64,000 nt of DNA from Enterococcus faecalis 13-SD-W-01 (GCA_000415185.1 KE351686.1:207835-271834), one strand, 5' to 3'; counted from the stretch's first letter, positions 47,141-58,995 are shown. Notes: generated from the letters alone by a model not told the origin. Program-made: numbers and translations.

Positions 47141-48553
47141 TCAAGAATACAGCAGTTCAGATAACTGTGTCATCTTTTCAGAAAAAGCAGGCAAAAGTTC
47201 TTTTTCTAAGCGGCTGAAATTGATTCTCATCCCTTCAGATTGTCCGAATAAATAGCCCGGCGCTACGCCTAATCCAAATTTCAGCGCTTGTTCGGCAACT
47301 GTTTTGTCTATCTTTTTGCCATTCCAAGTAAGCCAAGCATAATAACCTCCGGGAATCGGCTGGACTTGGAAGAACGTCTGTGTTTTCTCCCATTGAAGGA
47401 GCTGTTTTTTCTTAATTAAAAGGACTTTTCTGATTTCTTCTACTTTTTGTGCGAAATCTTCTTCGAACAAACTAGCTGCTGCCAATTGCGGAAGAATCCC
47501 CAGAGAAAGTTCCATCATCTCCTGAGCAGAAGCTAACTTCGAAACTAATGATCGAGGTGCTGTGATCCAGCCTATCTTTGTCGTTTTTCCTAAAACACGG
47601 GATAAAGAACCAATGTATAGGACATTTTCCGGACCAAGGACACGCAACGGCAAAACGGGTTCGTTCGTTAAATCCAATTCTGAAAAAACATCATCTTCAA
47701 CAATCGGAAGTCTGTGTTTTCGGCACAAGTCGATCAACGCTTTTCTCCGCTGTTCACTCATGACGACAGCTGTAGGATTTTGAAAATTTGGATTGACCAT
47801 CACCATTTTGATTTTGTGTTTCATAATCGCTTTCTCCAAATAATCAAGTTTCATCCCTTCTTGGTCCATTGGTATGCCAAACAACCGAATACCCGCTGCC
47901 TTGAATAAAGGATTCTGATAAAAAAAGGAGGGCGACTCTACCGCAATGGCATCGCCAGCAGAAAGCAGCGTTTGCAAAATAAGGAAAATCGCCTGTTGCC
48001 CCCCTGCTGTGATCATCAGCTGATCAATAGATAAATCTTGATCCTTCGCCAAATAGTTTTTGACACGCTCTCTTAAAGGCAAATAGCCCAAGGTACTGAT
48101 AGCTGCCTCTTGTTCAAAAATCGTTTCCCACGAAAGTTCTGGGAAATGGAACTTCGGCAAAATCCCATGCGGCATCTCTCCAGTATAAAGATCAATAAAA
48201 GCCGCATCTGCTTTTTTTGCTTCTAAGATTTTTTGACTGTAACGATCTTGTTTTTGTTCGTATTTTTGCGAAAAAAGCTGCCGCCAATCAACTCTTGAAT
48301 CCGCTGTATTTTCCCATAATCGCTGGTTGATATACCAGCCGCTGCCTTGTCTGCTTTCTAAGATCCCTCTTGCTTTCAATTCTTCAAAAGTCCGGACAGC
48401 TGTTGAACGATTGACCTGAAATGCTTCAGCAAATTTGCGCTCCGGCGGTAATTTTTGTCCTGGTTCAAGGTTTCCTTTTTCAATCTGCTGGATGACCTGT
48501 TCCATCATTTGTTTGTAGGCAGGGGCTTTTCCCTTTTCAATCGGTTCCCACAT
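47141..48553 (-). CDS. MocR/GntR-type regulator with aminotransferase-like domain
   Basis: 470 aa. N-terminal GntR winged helix (YKQMMEQVIQQIEKGNLEPG, FQVNRSTAVRTFEELKARGI), linker, then a fold-type I aminotransferase domain (about 115-470). At the PLP site the usual GSFSK-x-L is GSLSRVLGKTTKIGW, so the lysine that binds PLP looks replaced by Arg, although a Lys occurs five to nine residues later. MocR proteins sense PLP or aminated ligands and control B6, GABA or taurine genes. No such target is next to it, and its regulon is unknown. Confidence 0.88.
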   Translation of the reverse strand: MWEPIEKGKAPAYKQMMEQVIQQIEKGNLEPGQKLPPERKFAEAFQVNRSTAVRTFEELKARGILESRQGSGWYINQRLWENTADSRVDWRQLFSQKYEQKQDRYSQKILEAKKADAAFIDLYTGEMPHGILPKFHFPELSWETIFEQEAAISTLGYLPLRERVKNYLAKDQDLSIDQLMITAGGQQAIFLILQTLLSAGDAIAVESPSFFYQNPLFKAAGIRLFGIPMDQEGMKLDYLEKAIMKHKIKMVMVNPNFQNPTAVVMSEQRRKALIDLCRKHRLPIVEDDVFSELDLTNEPVLPLRVLGPENVLYIGSLSRVLGKTTKIGWITAPRSLVSKLASAQEMMELSLGILPQLAAASLFEEDFAQKVEEIRKVLLIKKKQLLQWEKTQTFFQVQPIPGGYYAWLTWNGKKIDKTVAEQALKFGLGVAPGYLFGQSEGMRINFSRLEKELLPAFSEKMTQLSELLYS

Positions 48554-48642
48554 ATCTTGTCCTTTCTGCTTCGCTCCAGCGTTTTATTGTTTTTCTTATT
48601 ATAGCAAATTTCTCTTTTTTCAGTCTGGAACTTTGGTGGAAT

Positions 48643-48672
48643 AAAAAAAGAAGCTGGACGCGCCAGCTTCTT
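48643..48672 (-). terminator. Terminator of guaC
   Basis: AAGAAGCTGG / CCAGCTTCTT with five-base loop and T7 on the minus strand. Confidence 0.9.
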
Positions 48673-48680
48673 GTGTTGGA

Positions 48681-49658
48681 TTAGATTGTATCTCCATTGA
48701 AAATAGAGTTTTTCACGATAACATAGTCTACCTTGCGAATTGCTTCTAAGTCGCGTCCGCCAGCATAAGAAATAGAAGATTGAAGATCTTGCTGCATCTC
48801 GATCAACGTGTCTTTCAATGAACCTTTGTGTTGGATCCAGATTTTTTTCCCTTCAACATTTTTCTTTTCGCCTTTTTGAAATTCAGAAGCAGAACCAAAG
48901 TATTCTTTATAAACGACGCCGTTTTCTACTTTTGTTTCGCCTGGTGATTCTTCATGTCCGGCAAATAAAGAACCGATCATAACCATTGTCGCACCAAAAC
49001 GAACAGATTTTGCTACATCTCCAGGTGTACGGATCCCGCCGTCTGCGATGATTGGTTTACGGGCTGCTTTTGCACACCAGCGTAATGCAGCTAGCTGCCA
49101 GCCACCTGTACCGAAACCAGTTTTGATTTTTGTGATACATACTTTACCAGGTCCGATGCCGACTTTTGTTGCGTCTGCCCCAGCATTTTCCAATTCACGG
49201 ACTGCTTCTGGCGTACCAACGTTTCCGGCGATCACGAATGTATCCGGCAAGTGTTTTTTGATATGTTGGATCATGTTGATCACGGAATTTGAATGTCCAT
49301 GAGCGATATCGATCGTGATATAGTCAGGAACTAGATTTTTTTCTGCCAGCTCTTCGACAAAAGTATATTCTGTGTCCTTCACTCCTACACTAATAGATGT
49401 GATCAATCCGCGGTTTTTCATTTTTTCGATAAACGGAATACGTGCTGCTTCATCAAAACGGTGCATGATATAGAAATAGCCGTTTTCAGCTAAAAATTCT
49501 GCAATCGTGTCATCGATAATCGTTTGCATATTTGCAGGGACGACGGGCATTTTAAATGAATGGTTACCTAAAGTCACCGTTGTATCACATTCCGAACGGC
49601 TGTTCACGATACATTTATTTGGGATTAATTGAATATCTTCGTAGTCAAATACTTTCAT
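48681..49658 (-). CDS. guaC: GMP reductase
   Basis: 325 aa. Converts GMP to IMP with NADPH. IMPDH/GMPR barrel: [20 protein letters not shown] at the start, the catalytic Cys in [19 protein letters not shown], and [20 protein letters not shown]. Type 2 GMPR without a CBS module. ATG at 49658 has GGAGG about eight bases upstream. A PurBox lies about 32 bases upstream, linking it to the purine regulon. Confidence 0.96.
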   Translation of the reverse strand: MKVFDYEDIQLIPNKCIVNSRSECDTTVTLGNHSFKMPVVPANMQTIIDDTIAEFLAENGYFYIMHRFDEAARIPFIEKMKNRGLITSISVGVKDTEYTFVEELAEKNLVPDYITIDIAHGHSNSVINMIQHIKKHLPDTFVIAGNVGTPEAVRELENAGADATKVGIGPGKVCITKIKTGFGTGGWQLAALRWCAKAARKPIIADGGIRTPGDVAKSVRFGATMVMIGSLFAGHEESPGETKVENGVVYKEYFGSASEFQKGEKKNVEGKKIWIQHKGSLKDTLIEMQQDLQSSISYAGGRDLEAIRKVDYVIVKNSIFNGDTI

Positions 49659-49689
49659 CAAATTGTCCTCCTGGCGTTAATATTCAGCA

Positions 49690-49702
49690 AAACACGAACA
49701 TT
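49690..49702 (+). promoter_or_regulatory. PurBox upstream of guaC
   Basis: AAACACGAACATT matches 11 of 13 positions of the lactic-acid-bacteria PurBox AWWWCCGAACWWT. The same AAACACGAAC core occurs at the purC promoter. Confidence 0.6.
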
Positions 49703-49822
49703 AATTTGTTTTTGGGAGCTTTTTTCGGCGCCCTAAGTAATTTACCTTAATTATCGCAAAAAATCAAGAGGAATTTGTTAATGTTTTAAAGAAATTGTTC
49801 GCTTTTAGGTTCTTTTTAAGAT

Positions 49823-50737
49823 TTAAGGCAAAATATTTCCTGCTGCGCGGTAAAGTTCATACCAATCTTCGCGAGAAAGAACGATTGAAGCTGCTTGCGC
49901 GATCTCTTTGATCCGGCCGGTGTTCATCGTTCCAGCAATCACTTGCATGTTCGCAGGATGACGCAAAATCCATGCTGAAGCCAAGCCTGTTGGTGTCGTT
50001 TGGTATTTTTCAGCCATTTCGGTCAATTTTTCATTTAGTTCAGGGAATTTTTCATTTCCGATAAACACACCTTCAAAAAATCCGTATTGATAAGGCGACC
50101 ACGCTTGGATCGTCATATCATTCAAACGGGAATAATCCAGCACGCTGCCGTCATGATCGACACTCGCTGCATCTGTCATATTCACGTGGATACCTTGATC
50201 GATCATCCCAGTGTGTTTTAATCCAAATTGCAGCTGATTTGCTACAAGCGGCTGTTTTACTGATTTTTTCAGCAATTCGATCTGCATTGGTTTTTGGTTG
50301 CTGACACCAAAATAACGAACTTTTCCTGATTTTTCCAATTCGTCGAAAGCTTCTGCTACTTCTTCAGGTTCCACCAATGTATCTGGACGGTGCAGCAGCA
50401 AGGCATCAACATGATCCGTTCCCAGACGTTTCAAGCTGCCTTCCACGGATTCGATGATATGTTTTTTTGAGAAATCGAACATTTTTCCTGGAACGATCCC
50501 GCATTTCGTCTGTAAAAAGATATCTTCTCTTTTGACACTGCTTTTTGCCAATGCTTCAGCAAAAATCGTCTCGCATTCGCCGCCGCTGTAAATATCCGCA
50601 TGGTCGAAAAAGTCGATTCCGTTTTCGACAGCTGTTTCGATCACAGCCACTGGGTCTTTTGCATTATTGATTCTCATACAGCCAAGAATAACTGAAGAAA
50701 CTTCTTGATTGGTCGTGCCTAATGTTACTTTTTTCAT
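49823..50737 (-). CDS. Aldo/keto reductase (YdhF-like)
   Basis: 304 aa, TIM barrel. Catalytic tetrad visible: Asp and Tyr in DHADIYSGGE, Lys in QTKCG, His in LLLHRPD. Closest in style to the YdhF group of NADPH-dependent reductases; substrate unknown. AAGGAGGAATCACG precedes the ATG. A perfect 7-2-7 palindrome overlaps the region just upstream of the ribosome-binding site, suggesting a dedicated repressor. Confidence 0.88.
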   Translation of the reverse strand: MKKVTLGTTNQEVSSVILGCMRINNAKDPVAVIETAVENGIDFFDHADIYSGGECETIFAEALAKSSVKREDIFLQTKCGIVPGKMFDFSKKHIIESVEGSLKRLGTDHVDALLLHRPDTLVEPEEVAEAFDELEKSGKVRYFGVSNQKPMQIELLKKSVKQPLVANQLQFGLKHTGMIDQGIHVNMTDAASVDHDGSVLDYSRLNDMTIQAWSPYQYGFFEGVFIGNEKFPELNEKLTEMAEKYQTTPTGLASAWILRHPANMQVIAGTMNTGRIKEIAQAASIVLSREDWYELYRAAGNILP

Positions 50738-50749
50738 CGTGATTCCTCC

Positions 50750-50765
50750 TTGATAGTCCTATCAA
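50750..50765. promoter_or_regulatory. Candidate operator at the aldo/keto reductase start
   Basis: TTGATAG-TC-CTATCAA, a perfect palindrome directly upstream of the ribosome-binding site of the reductase gene. The cognate regulator is not in the window. Confidence 0.4.
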
Positions 50766-50840
50766 ATAAAAGTGTAGCACATATTTTATGAAAAGGCTTT
50801 ACAAAACAGCTGTTTTTTAGACGTTCTGCTCTTTTCGAAA

Positions 50841-50867
50841 CAAAAAAGGCTGGAAAAATCCAGCCTT
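50841..50867 (-). terminator. Terminator of the purine operon
   Basis: AAGGCTGG / CCAGCCTT with loop AAAAA and T6 on the minus strand, seven bases after purD. Confidence 0.85.
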
Positions 50868-50873
50868 CTGCTT

Positions 50874-52163
50874 TTATCTTACTAAACTCTGTTCACTTTT
50901 TCTCTGACGCAACAGTCCTTTTTCTCCAATATCTTTTCGGTAAAAAATATGCTGCATCTCGTGTTCCATCAAGACCTGATATGCTTTCTCCTGCGCTTCT
51001 CCAAGCGTCGTCCCTTGTGCTTCGATCAAAAAGATCCGCCCGCCCGCGCTAACCAGCTGTCCGTCTTTTTCTGCGACACCTGCATAATAGACATCTGCAT
51101 GTTCAAGGTCAGAAAAATCAGGCAAAACCATATTTCTTTGATAATCGCCAGGATAGCCTTTTGCGGCAGCAACGACACCCACATGGAAGTTGCCATCCCA
51201 AGTAATTTCGGGCTCTTTTTCTTCGAGTAAATCTGTAATGATTTGTGCCAAATCGCTGGTCAGTCTTGCTAAAACGACTTGTGTTTCCGGATCACCGAAA
51301 CGCGCATTGAATTCAATCACTTTAGGCCCTGTTTTCGTAGCAATCAATCCGGCATATAAAACACCAGTAAACGAACGACCTTCCGCTGCCAGTCCGCGCG
51401 CTGCAGGTTTTAGGACGGTTTCAACCGCTTGATTTACAACAGCTTCAGAAATCTGCGGTACTGGAGAATAGGCACCCATACCGCCAGTATTTGGTCCTTT
51501 GTCACCGTCAAACGCCCGCTTGTGGTCTTGAGCGATGACCATCGGATAGACCGCTTCGCCGCGAACAAAAGCTAACAGAGAAAATTCTTCACCTGCCAAA
51601 AATTCTTCAACAACGATCCTGCTTCCGCTTTTTCCGAATTTTTGGTCTTCCAGCATTTCTTTTGCTGCATTCATTGCCGTTTCTTTATCCATTGCCACGA
51701 CTACACCTTTACCAGCGGCCAATCCATCTGCTTTGATGACGATCGGCGCGCCTTTTTTCTCAATGTAGTGTCGTGCTTTTTCATAATCGGTAAATGTTTC
51801 AGAAGCCGCTGTCGGAATCTGATATTTTTCCATCAATTTTTTGGCAAAACTTTTCGACCCTTCGATTAGCGCTGCTTTCTTTTTAGGACCGAAAATCTTT
51901 AATCCCGCTGCTGAAAAATCATCTACGATCCCATTCAGCAAAGGAACTTCAGGACCAACAAACGTCCATGTGATTCCTTCATTTTTAGCAAAAGCAATCA
52001 ATTCTTCGTGGTTTGTTTCTGCGATATTTACTGTTTGGATACCTGTTTTCTTCATACCTGGATTTCCAGGGGCACAATAAACAGCTGCGACTAGCGAGCT
52101 TTCAAGCAGTTTTTTTCCTATTGCGTGTTCTCTTCCGCCTGAACCAATTATCAAAAGTTTCAT
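50874..52163 (-). CDS. purD: Phosphoribosylamine-glycine ligase
   Basis: 429 aa, step 2 of purine synthesis. MKLLIIGSGGREHAIGKKLL opens the family; ATP-grasp core with IVIKADGLAAGKGVVVAMDK, GANTGGMGAYSPVP-like DKGPNTGGMGAYSP, and EFNARFGDPETQVVL. Last gene of the operon, 16 bases after purH. Confidence 0.97.
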   Translation of the reverse strand: MKLLIIGSGGREHAIGKKLLESSLVAAVYCAPGNPGMKKTGIQTVNIAETNHEELIAFAKNEGITWTFVGPEVPLLNGIVDDFSAAGLKIFGPKKKAALIEGSKSFAKKLMEKYQIPTAASETFTDYEKARHYIEKKGAPIVIKADGLAAGKGVVVAMDKETAMNAAKEMLEDQKFGKSGSRIVVEEFLAGEEFSLLAFVRGEAVYPMVIAQDHKRAFDGDKGPNTGGMGAYSPVPQISEAVVNQAVETVLKPAARGLAAEGRSFTGVLYAGLIATKTGPKVIEFNARFGDPETQVVLARLTSDLAQIITDLLEEKEPEITWDGNFHVGVVAAAKGYPGDYQRNMVLPDFSDLEHADVYYAGVAEKDGQLVSAGGRIFLIEAQGTTLGEAQEKAYQVLMEHEMQHIFYRKDIGEKGLLRQRKSEQSLVR

Positions 52164-52179
52164 TTTCTTTCTCCTTTGA

Positions 52180-53715
52180 TCAATGTCTGAAATGACGTAC
52201 TGCTGTAAAAATCATAGCGATTCCGTATTGATTCGCCATATCGATGGAGTCCTGATCTTTGATACTTCCGCCTGGCTGGATGATTGCTTTGATCCCGTGC
52301 TGCGCCGCATATTCGACAGAATCCGACATTGGGAAGAAGGCATCACTCGCTAATACAGCACCATCTAAACGATCTTGCGCTTGCTCCATCGCGATTTTTA
52401 CTGATCCCACACGGTTCATTTGACCAGCACCCACACCTAAAGTCTGCGAAGCATTGGCGATGACGATAGCATTGGATTTCACATGTTTTACTGCTTTCCA
52501 AGCAAATTCAAGTGCTTTTCTTTCTTCCTCAGTTGGCTGTTTTTCCGTTACAACTGTCCAGTTTTCCGGATCTTCATTGATTTGATCTTGTTCCTGAACT
52601 AGCACGCCGCCTAATACTGAAACAAATTCTGGTGAACGATCTTGGTTTTTTTGGCTGAAATCCAATTCCAGCAGCCGGACATTCTTCTTACCTTGAAGAA
52701 TCAAAAGGGCTCCTGGTGTGTAAGAAGGTGCGATAATGATTTCTAAAAATAATTTGTGCATTTTTTCTGCTGTCTGCTGGTCTACCTCGCGATTCAAAAC
52801 GATGATGCCGCCGAAGATCGATACAGGATCAGCTTCATAAGCATAGTCCCAAGCTTTTTCAATAGAATCTGCTGTACCGATTCCGCACGGGTTCATATGT
52901 TTCAACGCTACAACAGTTGGTTCATCGTATTCTCTAGCGATCCGCAAAGCAGCATCAGCATCGCGGATATTATTGTAGGAAAGTTCTTTTCCATGTAACT
53001 GTTTCGCACAAGCAATCGAATACGGCGCTGGAATCGGTGTTTGGTAAAAACCAGCGAGTTGATGATTGTTTTCGCCGTAACGAAGATTTTGTTTATGTTC
53101 GAAAGTCATCGTCAGTTGCTCGGTCCATTGTTCTCCTGATAATCCAGTCATATACTCTGCAATCAGCGCATCATAGGCAGCTGTGTGACGGAACACTTTC
53201 GCGGCTAATTTTTGTCTTGTCTCAGCTTGCGTTTTGCCAAATTGATCGATTTCCTCCAGAACTTGTTCATAGTCAGCAGGATCAGTGACTACAGTGACGG
53301 ACGCATAGTTTTTTGCTGCACTTCTCAACATACTTGGTCCGCCGATGTCGATATTTTCAATAGCTTCTTCCGTAGAGACATCCGGCTTTTTGATTGTTTC
53401 TTTAAATGGATATAAATTCACACAAACATAATCGATTGGTTGGATACCTGCTTCTTCCATCGCTTCAACATGACTTTGAAGGTCTCGTCTGCCCAGTAAA
53501 CCGCCATGGACGTTCGGATGCAGTGTTTTTACTCGGCCGTCCATCATTTCAGGAAATCCTGTGACTTCTTCGATCGAAAGAACAGAAATACCTGCTTCTT
53601 CTAACGCTTTTTTTGTTCCGCCAGTTGAGATGATTTCGATTCCTTTATCCGAAAGTCCTTTCGCAAACGTTTCGATTCCTGTTTTATCTGATACGCTGAT
53701 CAATGCTCGTGTCAC
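52180..53715 (-). CDS. purH: AICAR transformylase / IMP cyclohydrolase
   Basis: 511 aa, last two steps to IMP. N-terminal MGS-like cyclohydrolase ([40 protein letters not shown]) and C-terminal transformylase ([28 protein letters not shown]). Start: GTG at 53715, overlapping the purN stop in GTGA and preceded by GGGGG; the TTG five codons upstream is unlikely. Confidence 0.96.
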   Translation of the reverse strand: MTRALISVSDKTGIETFAKGLSDKGIEIISTGGTKKALEEAGISVLSIEEVTGFPEMMDGRVKTLHPNVHGGLLGRRDLQSHVEAMEEAGIQPIDYVCVNLYPFKETIKKPDVSTEEAIENIDIGGPSMLRSAAKNYASVTVVTDPADYEQVLEEIDQFGKTQAETRQKLAAKVFRHTAAYDALIAEYMTGLSGEQWTEQLTMTFEHKQNLRYGENNHQLAGFYQTPIPAPYSIACAKQLHGKELSYNNIRDADAALRIAREYDEPTVVALKHMNPCGIGTADSIEKAWDYAYEADPVSIFGGIIVLNREVDQQTAEKMHKLFLEIIIAPSYTPGALLILQGKKNVRLLELDFSQKNQDRSPEFVSVLGGVLVQEQDQINEDPENWTVVTEKQPTEEERKALEFAWKAVKHVKSNAIVIANASQTLGVGAGQMNRVGSVKIAMEQAQDRLDGAVLASDAFFPMSDSVEYAAQHGIKAIIQPGGSIKDQDSIDMANQYGIAMIFTAVRHFRH

Positions 53716-54290
53716 TTTATATGCCCCCAATTAGTTATTATTTCTGTGATGACCTCTGGATAGATCTGGTGTTCTGCTGCATGGATTTTTTCTTCTAAAC
53801 TCGCTAATGTATCTTCTGGCAAAATCGCTACTTTTTTCTGGCGAATGATTGGTCCTGTGTCGACGCCCGCATCGATATAATGCACTGTCACGCCTGTTTC
53901 TGCCACACCAGCTTCATAAGCATCTCTTATACCGTGCAATCCAGGAAACGCCGGCAAAAGAGACGGATGGATATTGATGATCCGTTTTTCGTATGCTGAA
54001 AGCAGATCTGGTCCAATGATCCGCATATAGCCAGCCAGAAGAATCAAATCGATTTCTTTTTCACGTAAACACGTAAGAAGTTCTTGTTCATAGGCAGACT
54101 TATTTACAAAATCTTTTGGTGAAAATTGCAGCTTCTCGATACCCAATCTCGACGCTCGTTCCAAAACAAACGCAGCTGGCTGATCACAAAAAAGCAATTC
54201 GATTGACGCCGGAAGCTCGCTGTTCTGAATCGTTTCTGCTAAAACTTGGAAGTTGCTTCCGTTGCCCGAAGCAAAAACAGCTATCTTCAT
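53712..54290 (-). CDS. purN: Phosphoribosylglycinamide formyltransferase
   Basis: 192 aa, folate-dependent step 3. [20 protein letters not shown] at the start, catalytic [20 protein letters not shown] (Asn, His), and the Asp in [17 protein letters not shown]. Overlaps purM by four bases and purH by four. Confidence 0.96.
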   Translation of the reverse strand: MKIAVFASGNGSNFQVLAETIQNSELPASIELLFCDQPAAFVLERASRLGIEKLQFSPKDFVNKSAYEQELLTCLREKEIDLILLAGYMRIIGPDLLSAYEKRIINIHPSLLPAFPGLHGIRDAYEAGVAETGVTVHYIDAGVDTGPIIRQKKVAILPEDTLASLEEKIHAAEHQIYPEVITEIITNWGHIK

Positions 54291-55330
54291 CGAATGCCTC
54301 CAGTAATGACGACGCTCGCAGAAGTTTTTTCGATTACTTGGCCGATATTGTATGCTTTTTCATCGTTTTCTGCTAATTGCTCAATGATTTTCCCTGCTTT
54401 TTCTTTCGCCACCGCCAAAACCATACCGATACCCATATTAAAAATCTCGTACATTTCCATTTCTGGGATCTCGCCATATTTTTCCAATTGTTCGAAAATC
54501 GGCAAAACAGGCCAGGTTCCTTTTTCAATTTTCGCCGCCAAACCTTCTGGCAGCATTCGCGGAATATTTTCAACAAAACCGCCGCCCGTGATATGCGCAG
54601 CTCCTTTGATTGCATTTTCTTTGATTAGCGGAAGCAGCGCGTTTGTATAGATTCTCGTAGGTGTCAAAAGGACTTCTGCCAAACTTTCTTCAAATCCTGG
54701 TAACCTGCTCTCGTTCGTCAACTGATGATCCTCAAAAAAGATTTTTCGTACAAGAGAGTAGCCGTTTGAATGGATACCGCTTGAAGGAAGTCCGATCAAC
54801 ACATCACCAGCTTGGATATTTTCGCCTGTGATCAAGTGTGCTTTTTCAGCTATCCCGACAGCGAAACCTGCTAGATCATAGTCATTTTCGCCGTACATCC
54901 CAGGCATTTCTGCGGTTTCTCCGCCAATCAGTGCAGCCCCAGCTTGTACGCAACCTTCCGAAACGCCGGCGACAACTTTTTCCAGCTGTTCCGGATGATT
55001 TTTTCCAGTAGCGATGTAATCAAGGAAATAAAGCGGTTCTGCTCCTTGCGCTAAAATATCATTGACACACATCGCGACACAATCGATACCAATCGTCTCA
55101 TGTTTGTTTGCGCCGATTGCTACCATCAATTTTGTGCCAACACCGTCTGTTCCTGAAACAAGAACAGGTTCTTTTACATTTAGCGAAGAAAGATCAAAGC
55201 AGCCGCCGAAACCGCCAAGTGCACCCATAACACCTAAACGTTCTGTTCTCTTTACGTGTTTTTTGATTCTTTCTACTACTTCGTAACCAGCTTCTACATC
55301 AACGCCGGCATTGGTATACGCATTTGCCAT
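54287..55330 (-). CDS. purM: Phosphoribosylformylglycinamidine cyclo-ligase
   Basis: 347 aa, AIR synthetase, step 5. [40 protein letters not shown], and [20 protein letters not shown] are the family signatures. Tightly packed between purF (14 bases) and purN (overlap). Confidence 0.97.
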   Translation of the reverse strand: MANAYTNAGVDVEAGYEVVERIKKHVKRTERLGVMGALGGFGGCFDLSSLNVKEPVLVSGTDGVGTKLMVAIGANKHETIGIDCVAMCVNDILAQGAEPLYFLDYIATGKNHPEQLEKVVAGVSEGCVQAGAALIGGETAEMPGMYGENDYDLAGFAVGIAEKAHLITGENIQAGDVLIGLPSSGIHSNGYSLVRKIFFEDHQLTNESRLPGFEESLAEVLLTPTRIYTNALLPLIKENAIKGAAHITGGGFVENIPRMLPEGLAAKIEKGTWPVLPIFEQLEKYGEIPEMEMYEIFNMGIGMVLAVAKEKAGKIIEQLAENDEKAYNIGQVIEKTSASVVITGGIR

Positions 55331-55344
55331 TCCTGATTCTCCTT

Positions 55345-56784
55345 TTAGAAAAATGAAGTTTTTTCTTTTAATGATGCTCGATACTTCTCTTCGTAATCAT
55401 AGAGAGGTGTTGGATAATCCCCATTGAAATAAGCCATACACAAGCCAGCATACGGTGCATCTTCTTTTAACCCAATCGCTTGGATCAAACCATCTTCGCT
55501 GAGAAAACTAAGTGAATCTGCTCCGATACACTGACGAATCTCTTCAATATCATGATTTGCAGCAATCAGTTCTTTTCTTGTCTGGATGTCGATTCCATAA
55601 AAACAAGGATACTTCAATGGCGGCGAAGCGATTCTGACATGCACTTCTTTTGCCCCAGCTTCTTTCAGAAGATTGACGATTCTTCGACTAGTCGTTCCGC
55701 GAACGATCGAATCATCGACCATGATGACTTTTTTCCCTTCAACGACACCGCGCACAGCTGAAAGCTTCATTCGGACGCCTTGCTCTCGCAACTCTTGGGT
55801 CGGTTGGATAAATGTCCGCGCGATGTATTGGTTTTTTACTAGTCCAATCTCATACGGTATCCCGCTTGCTTCGGCATACCCGCTTGCTGCTGAAAGTGAA
55901 GAATTTGGAACTCCTACTACCATATCCGCTTCGATCGGCGCTTCTTCCGCCAGTCGTTTCCCCATATTTTTTCTCGCTGTATGTACATTGACACCAGCAA
56001 TATTTGAATCTGGTCGTGCAAAATAGATATATTCCATCGAACAGATCGATAACTGTGTTTCTGTCGTATATTGGGTAATCGTCATTCCTTTGTCATTGAT
56101 AATCACGATTTCTCCCGGGCGGACGTCGCGGACGAATTCTGCACCAATTACTTCCAGCGCACAGGTTTCAGAAGCAACTACATAAGCGCCGTTTTTCATT
56201 TGTCCGATTGCCAAAGGTCTGAACCCATTTGGATCAAGTGCAGCAACCATTGCATCTTCTGTCATCAGCAGATATGCAAAACCGCCTTTTACTTGGTTAA
56301 GTGCTGATTTCAGCTGTTCAAGAAATGTTTTTTCCTCACTTTTGCGGATCAGATGCATCAAAATCTCCGTATCAGAATTGGAATGGAAGATTGCGCCGTC
56401 TTTCTCTAATTCTCTTCGCAATGTTTTGGCATTTGTCAGGTTGCCGTTATGCGCCAACCCGACGGACCAATCATAAAATTTGAACAAAAATGGCTGGATA
56501 TTATCTACGCTGCCGTTTCCAGCTGTTGCATAACGGACGTGCCCAATTGCTGCATTTCCTGATAAACCTTGTAATTTTCGTTCATCTTTAAAAACTTCAG
56601 ATAACAGCCCGAGGTCTCTATAGCCTAAAAGTTTGCCTCCATCGTTCGAAACGATCCCTGCACCTTCTTGACCACGATGCTGCAAACTGTGCAGACCGAA
56701 GTACGTCACGCTGGCTGCTTCTGGATGGCCCCAAACGCCGAAAATCCCGCATTCCTCGTTCAAACTTTTCACTTCATAAGACAT
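55345..56784 (-). CDS. purF: Amidophosphoribosyltransferase
   Basis: 479 aa, first committed step. Propeptide [11 protein letters not shown] precedes the N-terminal nucleophile Cys ([14 protein letters not shown]), so it is processed. PRPP site [26 protein letters not shown] lies about nine bases before the ATG at 56784, which lies inside the end of purL (16-base overlap); the longer upstream frame is not used. The Bacillus-type Fe-S Cys residues near the C-terminus cannot be confirmed by eye. Confidence 0.96.
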   Translation of the reverse strand: MSYEVKSLNEECGIFGVWGHPEAASVTYFGLHSLQHRGQEGAGIVSNDGGKLLGYRDLGLLSEVFKDERKLQGLSGNAAIGHVRYATAGNGSVDNIQPFLFKFYDWSVGLAHNGNLTNAKTLRRELEKDGAIFHSNSDTEILMHLIRKSEEKTFLEQLKSALNQVKGGFAYLLMTEDAMVAALDPNGFRPLAIGQMKNGAYVVASETCALEVIGAEFVRDVRPGEIVIINDKGMTITQYTTETQLSICSMEYIYFARPDSNIAGVNVHTARKNMGKRLAEEAPIEADMVVGVPNSSLSAASGYAEASGIPYEIGLVKNQYIARTFIQPTQELREQGVRMKLSAVRGVVEGKKVIMVDDSIVRGTTSRRIVNLLKEAGAKEVHVRIASPPLKYPCFYGIDIQTRKELIAANHDIEEIRQCIGADSLSFLSEDGLIQAIGLKEDAPYAGLCMAYFNGDYPTPLYDYEEKYRASLKEKTSFF

Positions 56785-58994
56785 GGAATAGCTTCCTCCC
56801 AAAGTTTTTTCGCTTCGTGAGTTGCGCACTCGATGCTTCCGCCTTCACCACGCAGGATCAGAGAAGCTTCCTCTTTCACTTTCCCAATGTAAACAGCTTG
56901 CTGGCCGGCGATTTTCTCAAACACTGCTTGGTTTTCTGGGCGAACAGATACAACAAATCTTGATTGCGTTTCAGCAAACAGCCATTCAGTTGGAAAATCT
57001 GTTTGGATTTCTGCCCCTAACTCATTTTTGAACGCTGCTTCTGCTGTTGCAATCGCCAAACCGCCTTCCGCACAGTCATGGGCGCTTTGGATCACACCTG
57101 CTTTGATTGCCTTGAGTACGATTTCTTGATTTCTTTTTTCAGTTGTTAAATCAAAGTCCATCAATCGTCCTTCGATTTTTCCGTTCATCATCTTCTGCAA
57201 TTCGCTGCCGTTGAAATCAGCTTTCGTTTCGCCGATGACATAAATAAGATCATCTGCTTGTTTGAATTCTTGCGTTGTGATGTGGGCAAGATCCTCGATC
57301 AGCCCGACCATCCCGATCATTGGTGTTGGGTAAATGCTTTTTCCGTCTGTTTCGTTATACAAAGAAACATTCCCAGAAATAACAGGTGTATCAAGTACTT
57401 CGCAAGCTTTTGCAATACCGTCCGCAGATGTCCAAAGCTCCCAGAATCCTTCTGGTTTATCTGGAGAGCCATAATTCAAACAATCTGTGATTGCTAAAGG
57501 TTTCCCGCCGCTAGCAACGATGTTTCGTGCAGCTTCTGCAACGGCAATTTGTCCGCCAACTTCAGGATCAAGATACAGATAGCGTGCATTACAATCTGTA
57601 GTCATCGCTAATGCTTTGTTTGTTTTTCGGATGCGAACAACTGCTGCATCACTTCCAGGACAAACGACTGTATTTGTCTGCACTTGGGAATCGTAGGTTT
57701 CATACACTGATTTTTTCGACGCAATCGTCGGCTGCTGCAGCAGATTTTTAAATGTTTCTGTAAAATCATTGATTTCAGGTGTAAAGTTTTCCATGTTTTG
57801 GAACGCTTTGATTCTTTCGGGCTCTGCTTTTTCTTTGTGATAAACAGGCGCTTCCTCTGCCAATGCATCAACCGGGATATTTGCTACTTCTGTTCCTCGG
57901 TGATACAAACGATACTGTCCGTCATCAGTTACCTTTCCAATCGTTACAGCATCAAGTTCGTATTTGGCAAATAATTCTTTGACTTCTTCTTCGCATCCTT
58001 GCTTCACGCAGATCAGCATTCTTTCTTGCGATTCTGACAACATCATCTCATATGGCGTCATACCTGTTTCCCGCTGCGGTACATCATCCAGATATAAAAT
58101 CAAACCTGAACCAGCTTTCGAAGCCATTTCTGAACTGGAAGAAACCAGCCCAGCTGCCCCCATATCTTGAATACCGATCAAGATATCCGAATGGTCTAAA
58201 ATCAATTCCAAACAAGCTTCCAGCAATAATTTTTCCATAAACGGATCGCCGACTTGGACAGCAGAACGCTGCTGCTCTTCTTCTTCGTTGAATTCTTCTG
58301 ATGCAAAGGTGGCACCGTGAATGCCGTCGCGTCCTGTTTTCGCGCCAACATACATGATTGAATTACCCACACCTTTTGCCTGGCCTTTTTGGATATCTTT
58401 GTGTTCGATCAAACCTACACACATCGCATTGACTAAGGGATTTCTTTCATAACAAGGATCAAATGCAATTTCTCCGCCAACCGTTGGGATACCGATACAG
58501 TTTCCATAACCGCCGATTCCAGCTACAACTTCTTCAAATAGGTATTTCGTCCGCGGCTGATTCAGTTCGCCAAATCTTAATGAATCCAAAAGTGCAATCG
58601 GCCGAGCACCCATACTGAAAATATCTCGAATGATCCCGCCAACTCCTGTCGCAGCCCCTTCATAAGGTTCTACTGCAGATGGATGGTTGTGGCTTTCTGC
58701 CTTGAAAACGACCGCTTGACCATCGCCAATATCCACGATACCGGCTCCTTCGCCTGGCCCTTGAAGCACTTGCGGGCCAGTAGTTGGGAATTTGCGCAAA
58801 ACAGGTTTCGAATTTTTATACGAACAATGCTCGCTCCACATAACAGAAAAAAGACCCGTTTCTGTGTAATTCGGCATTCTTCCTAAAATATCTTCTTCGA
58901 TCATGCGGTATTCTTCATCGGTTAATCCCCATTCAGCATAGATCTTTTTTTGTTTGATTTCTGCGGCTGTTGGTTCTATCAGCGTATTCATCAT
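56769..58994 (-). CDS. purL: Phosphoribosylformylglycinamidine synthase subunit PurL
   Basis: 741 aa, small-type PurL that works with PurQ and Pur[21 protein letters not shown] near 50, the ATP site [40 protein letters not shown] and [17 protein letters not shown]. Start ATG at 58994 or 58991 right after purQ. Confidence 0.97.
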   Translation of the reverse strand: MMNTLIEPTAAEIKQKKIYAEWGLTDEEYRMIEEDILGRMPNYTETGLFSVMWSEHCSYKNSKPVLRKFPTTGPQVLQGPGEGAGIVDIGDGQAVVFKAESHNHPSAVEPYEGAATGVGGIIRDIFSMGARPIALLDSLRFGELNQPRTKYLFEEVVAGIGGYGNCIGIPTVGGEIAFDPCYERNPLVNAMCVGLIEHKDIQKGQAKGVGNSIMYVGAKTGRDGIHGATFASEEFNEEEEQQRSAVQVGDPFMEKLLLEACLELILDHSDILIGIQDMGAAGLVSSSSEMASKAGSGLILYLDDVPQRETGMTPYEMMLSESQERMLICVKQGCEEEVKELFAKYELDAVTIGKVTDDGQYRLYHRGTEVANIPVDALAEEAPVYHKEKAEPERIKAFQNMENFTPEINDFTETFKNLLQQPTIASKKSVYETYDSQVQTNTVVCPGSDAAVVRIRKTNKALAMTTDCNARYLYLDPEVGGQIAVAEAARNIVASGGKPLAITDCLNYGSPDKPEGFWELWTSADGIAKACEVLDTPVISGNVSLYNETDGKSIYPTPMIGMVGLIEDLAHITTQEFKQADDLIYVIGETKADFNGSELQKMMNGKIEGRLMDFDLTTEKRNQEIVLKAIKAGVIQSAHDCAEGGLAIATAEAAFKNELGAEIQTDFPTEWLFAETQSRFVVSVRPENQAVFEKIAGQQAVYIGKVKEEASLILRGEGGSIECATHEAKKLWEEAIPCLMK

Positions 58995-58995
58995 T

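Noticed and set aside
49659..49820. Purine riboswitch upstream of guaC
   Set aside because: The region lacks the three-way-junction core sequences of the purine aptamer; the PurBox explains the regulation better.
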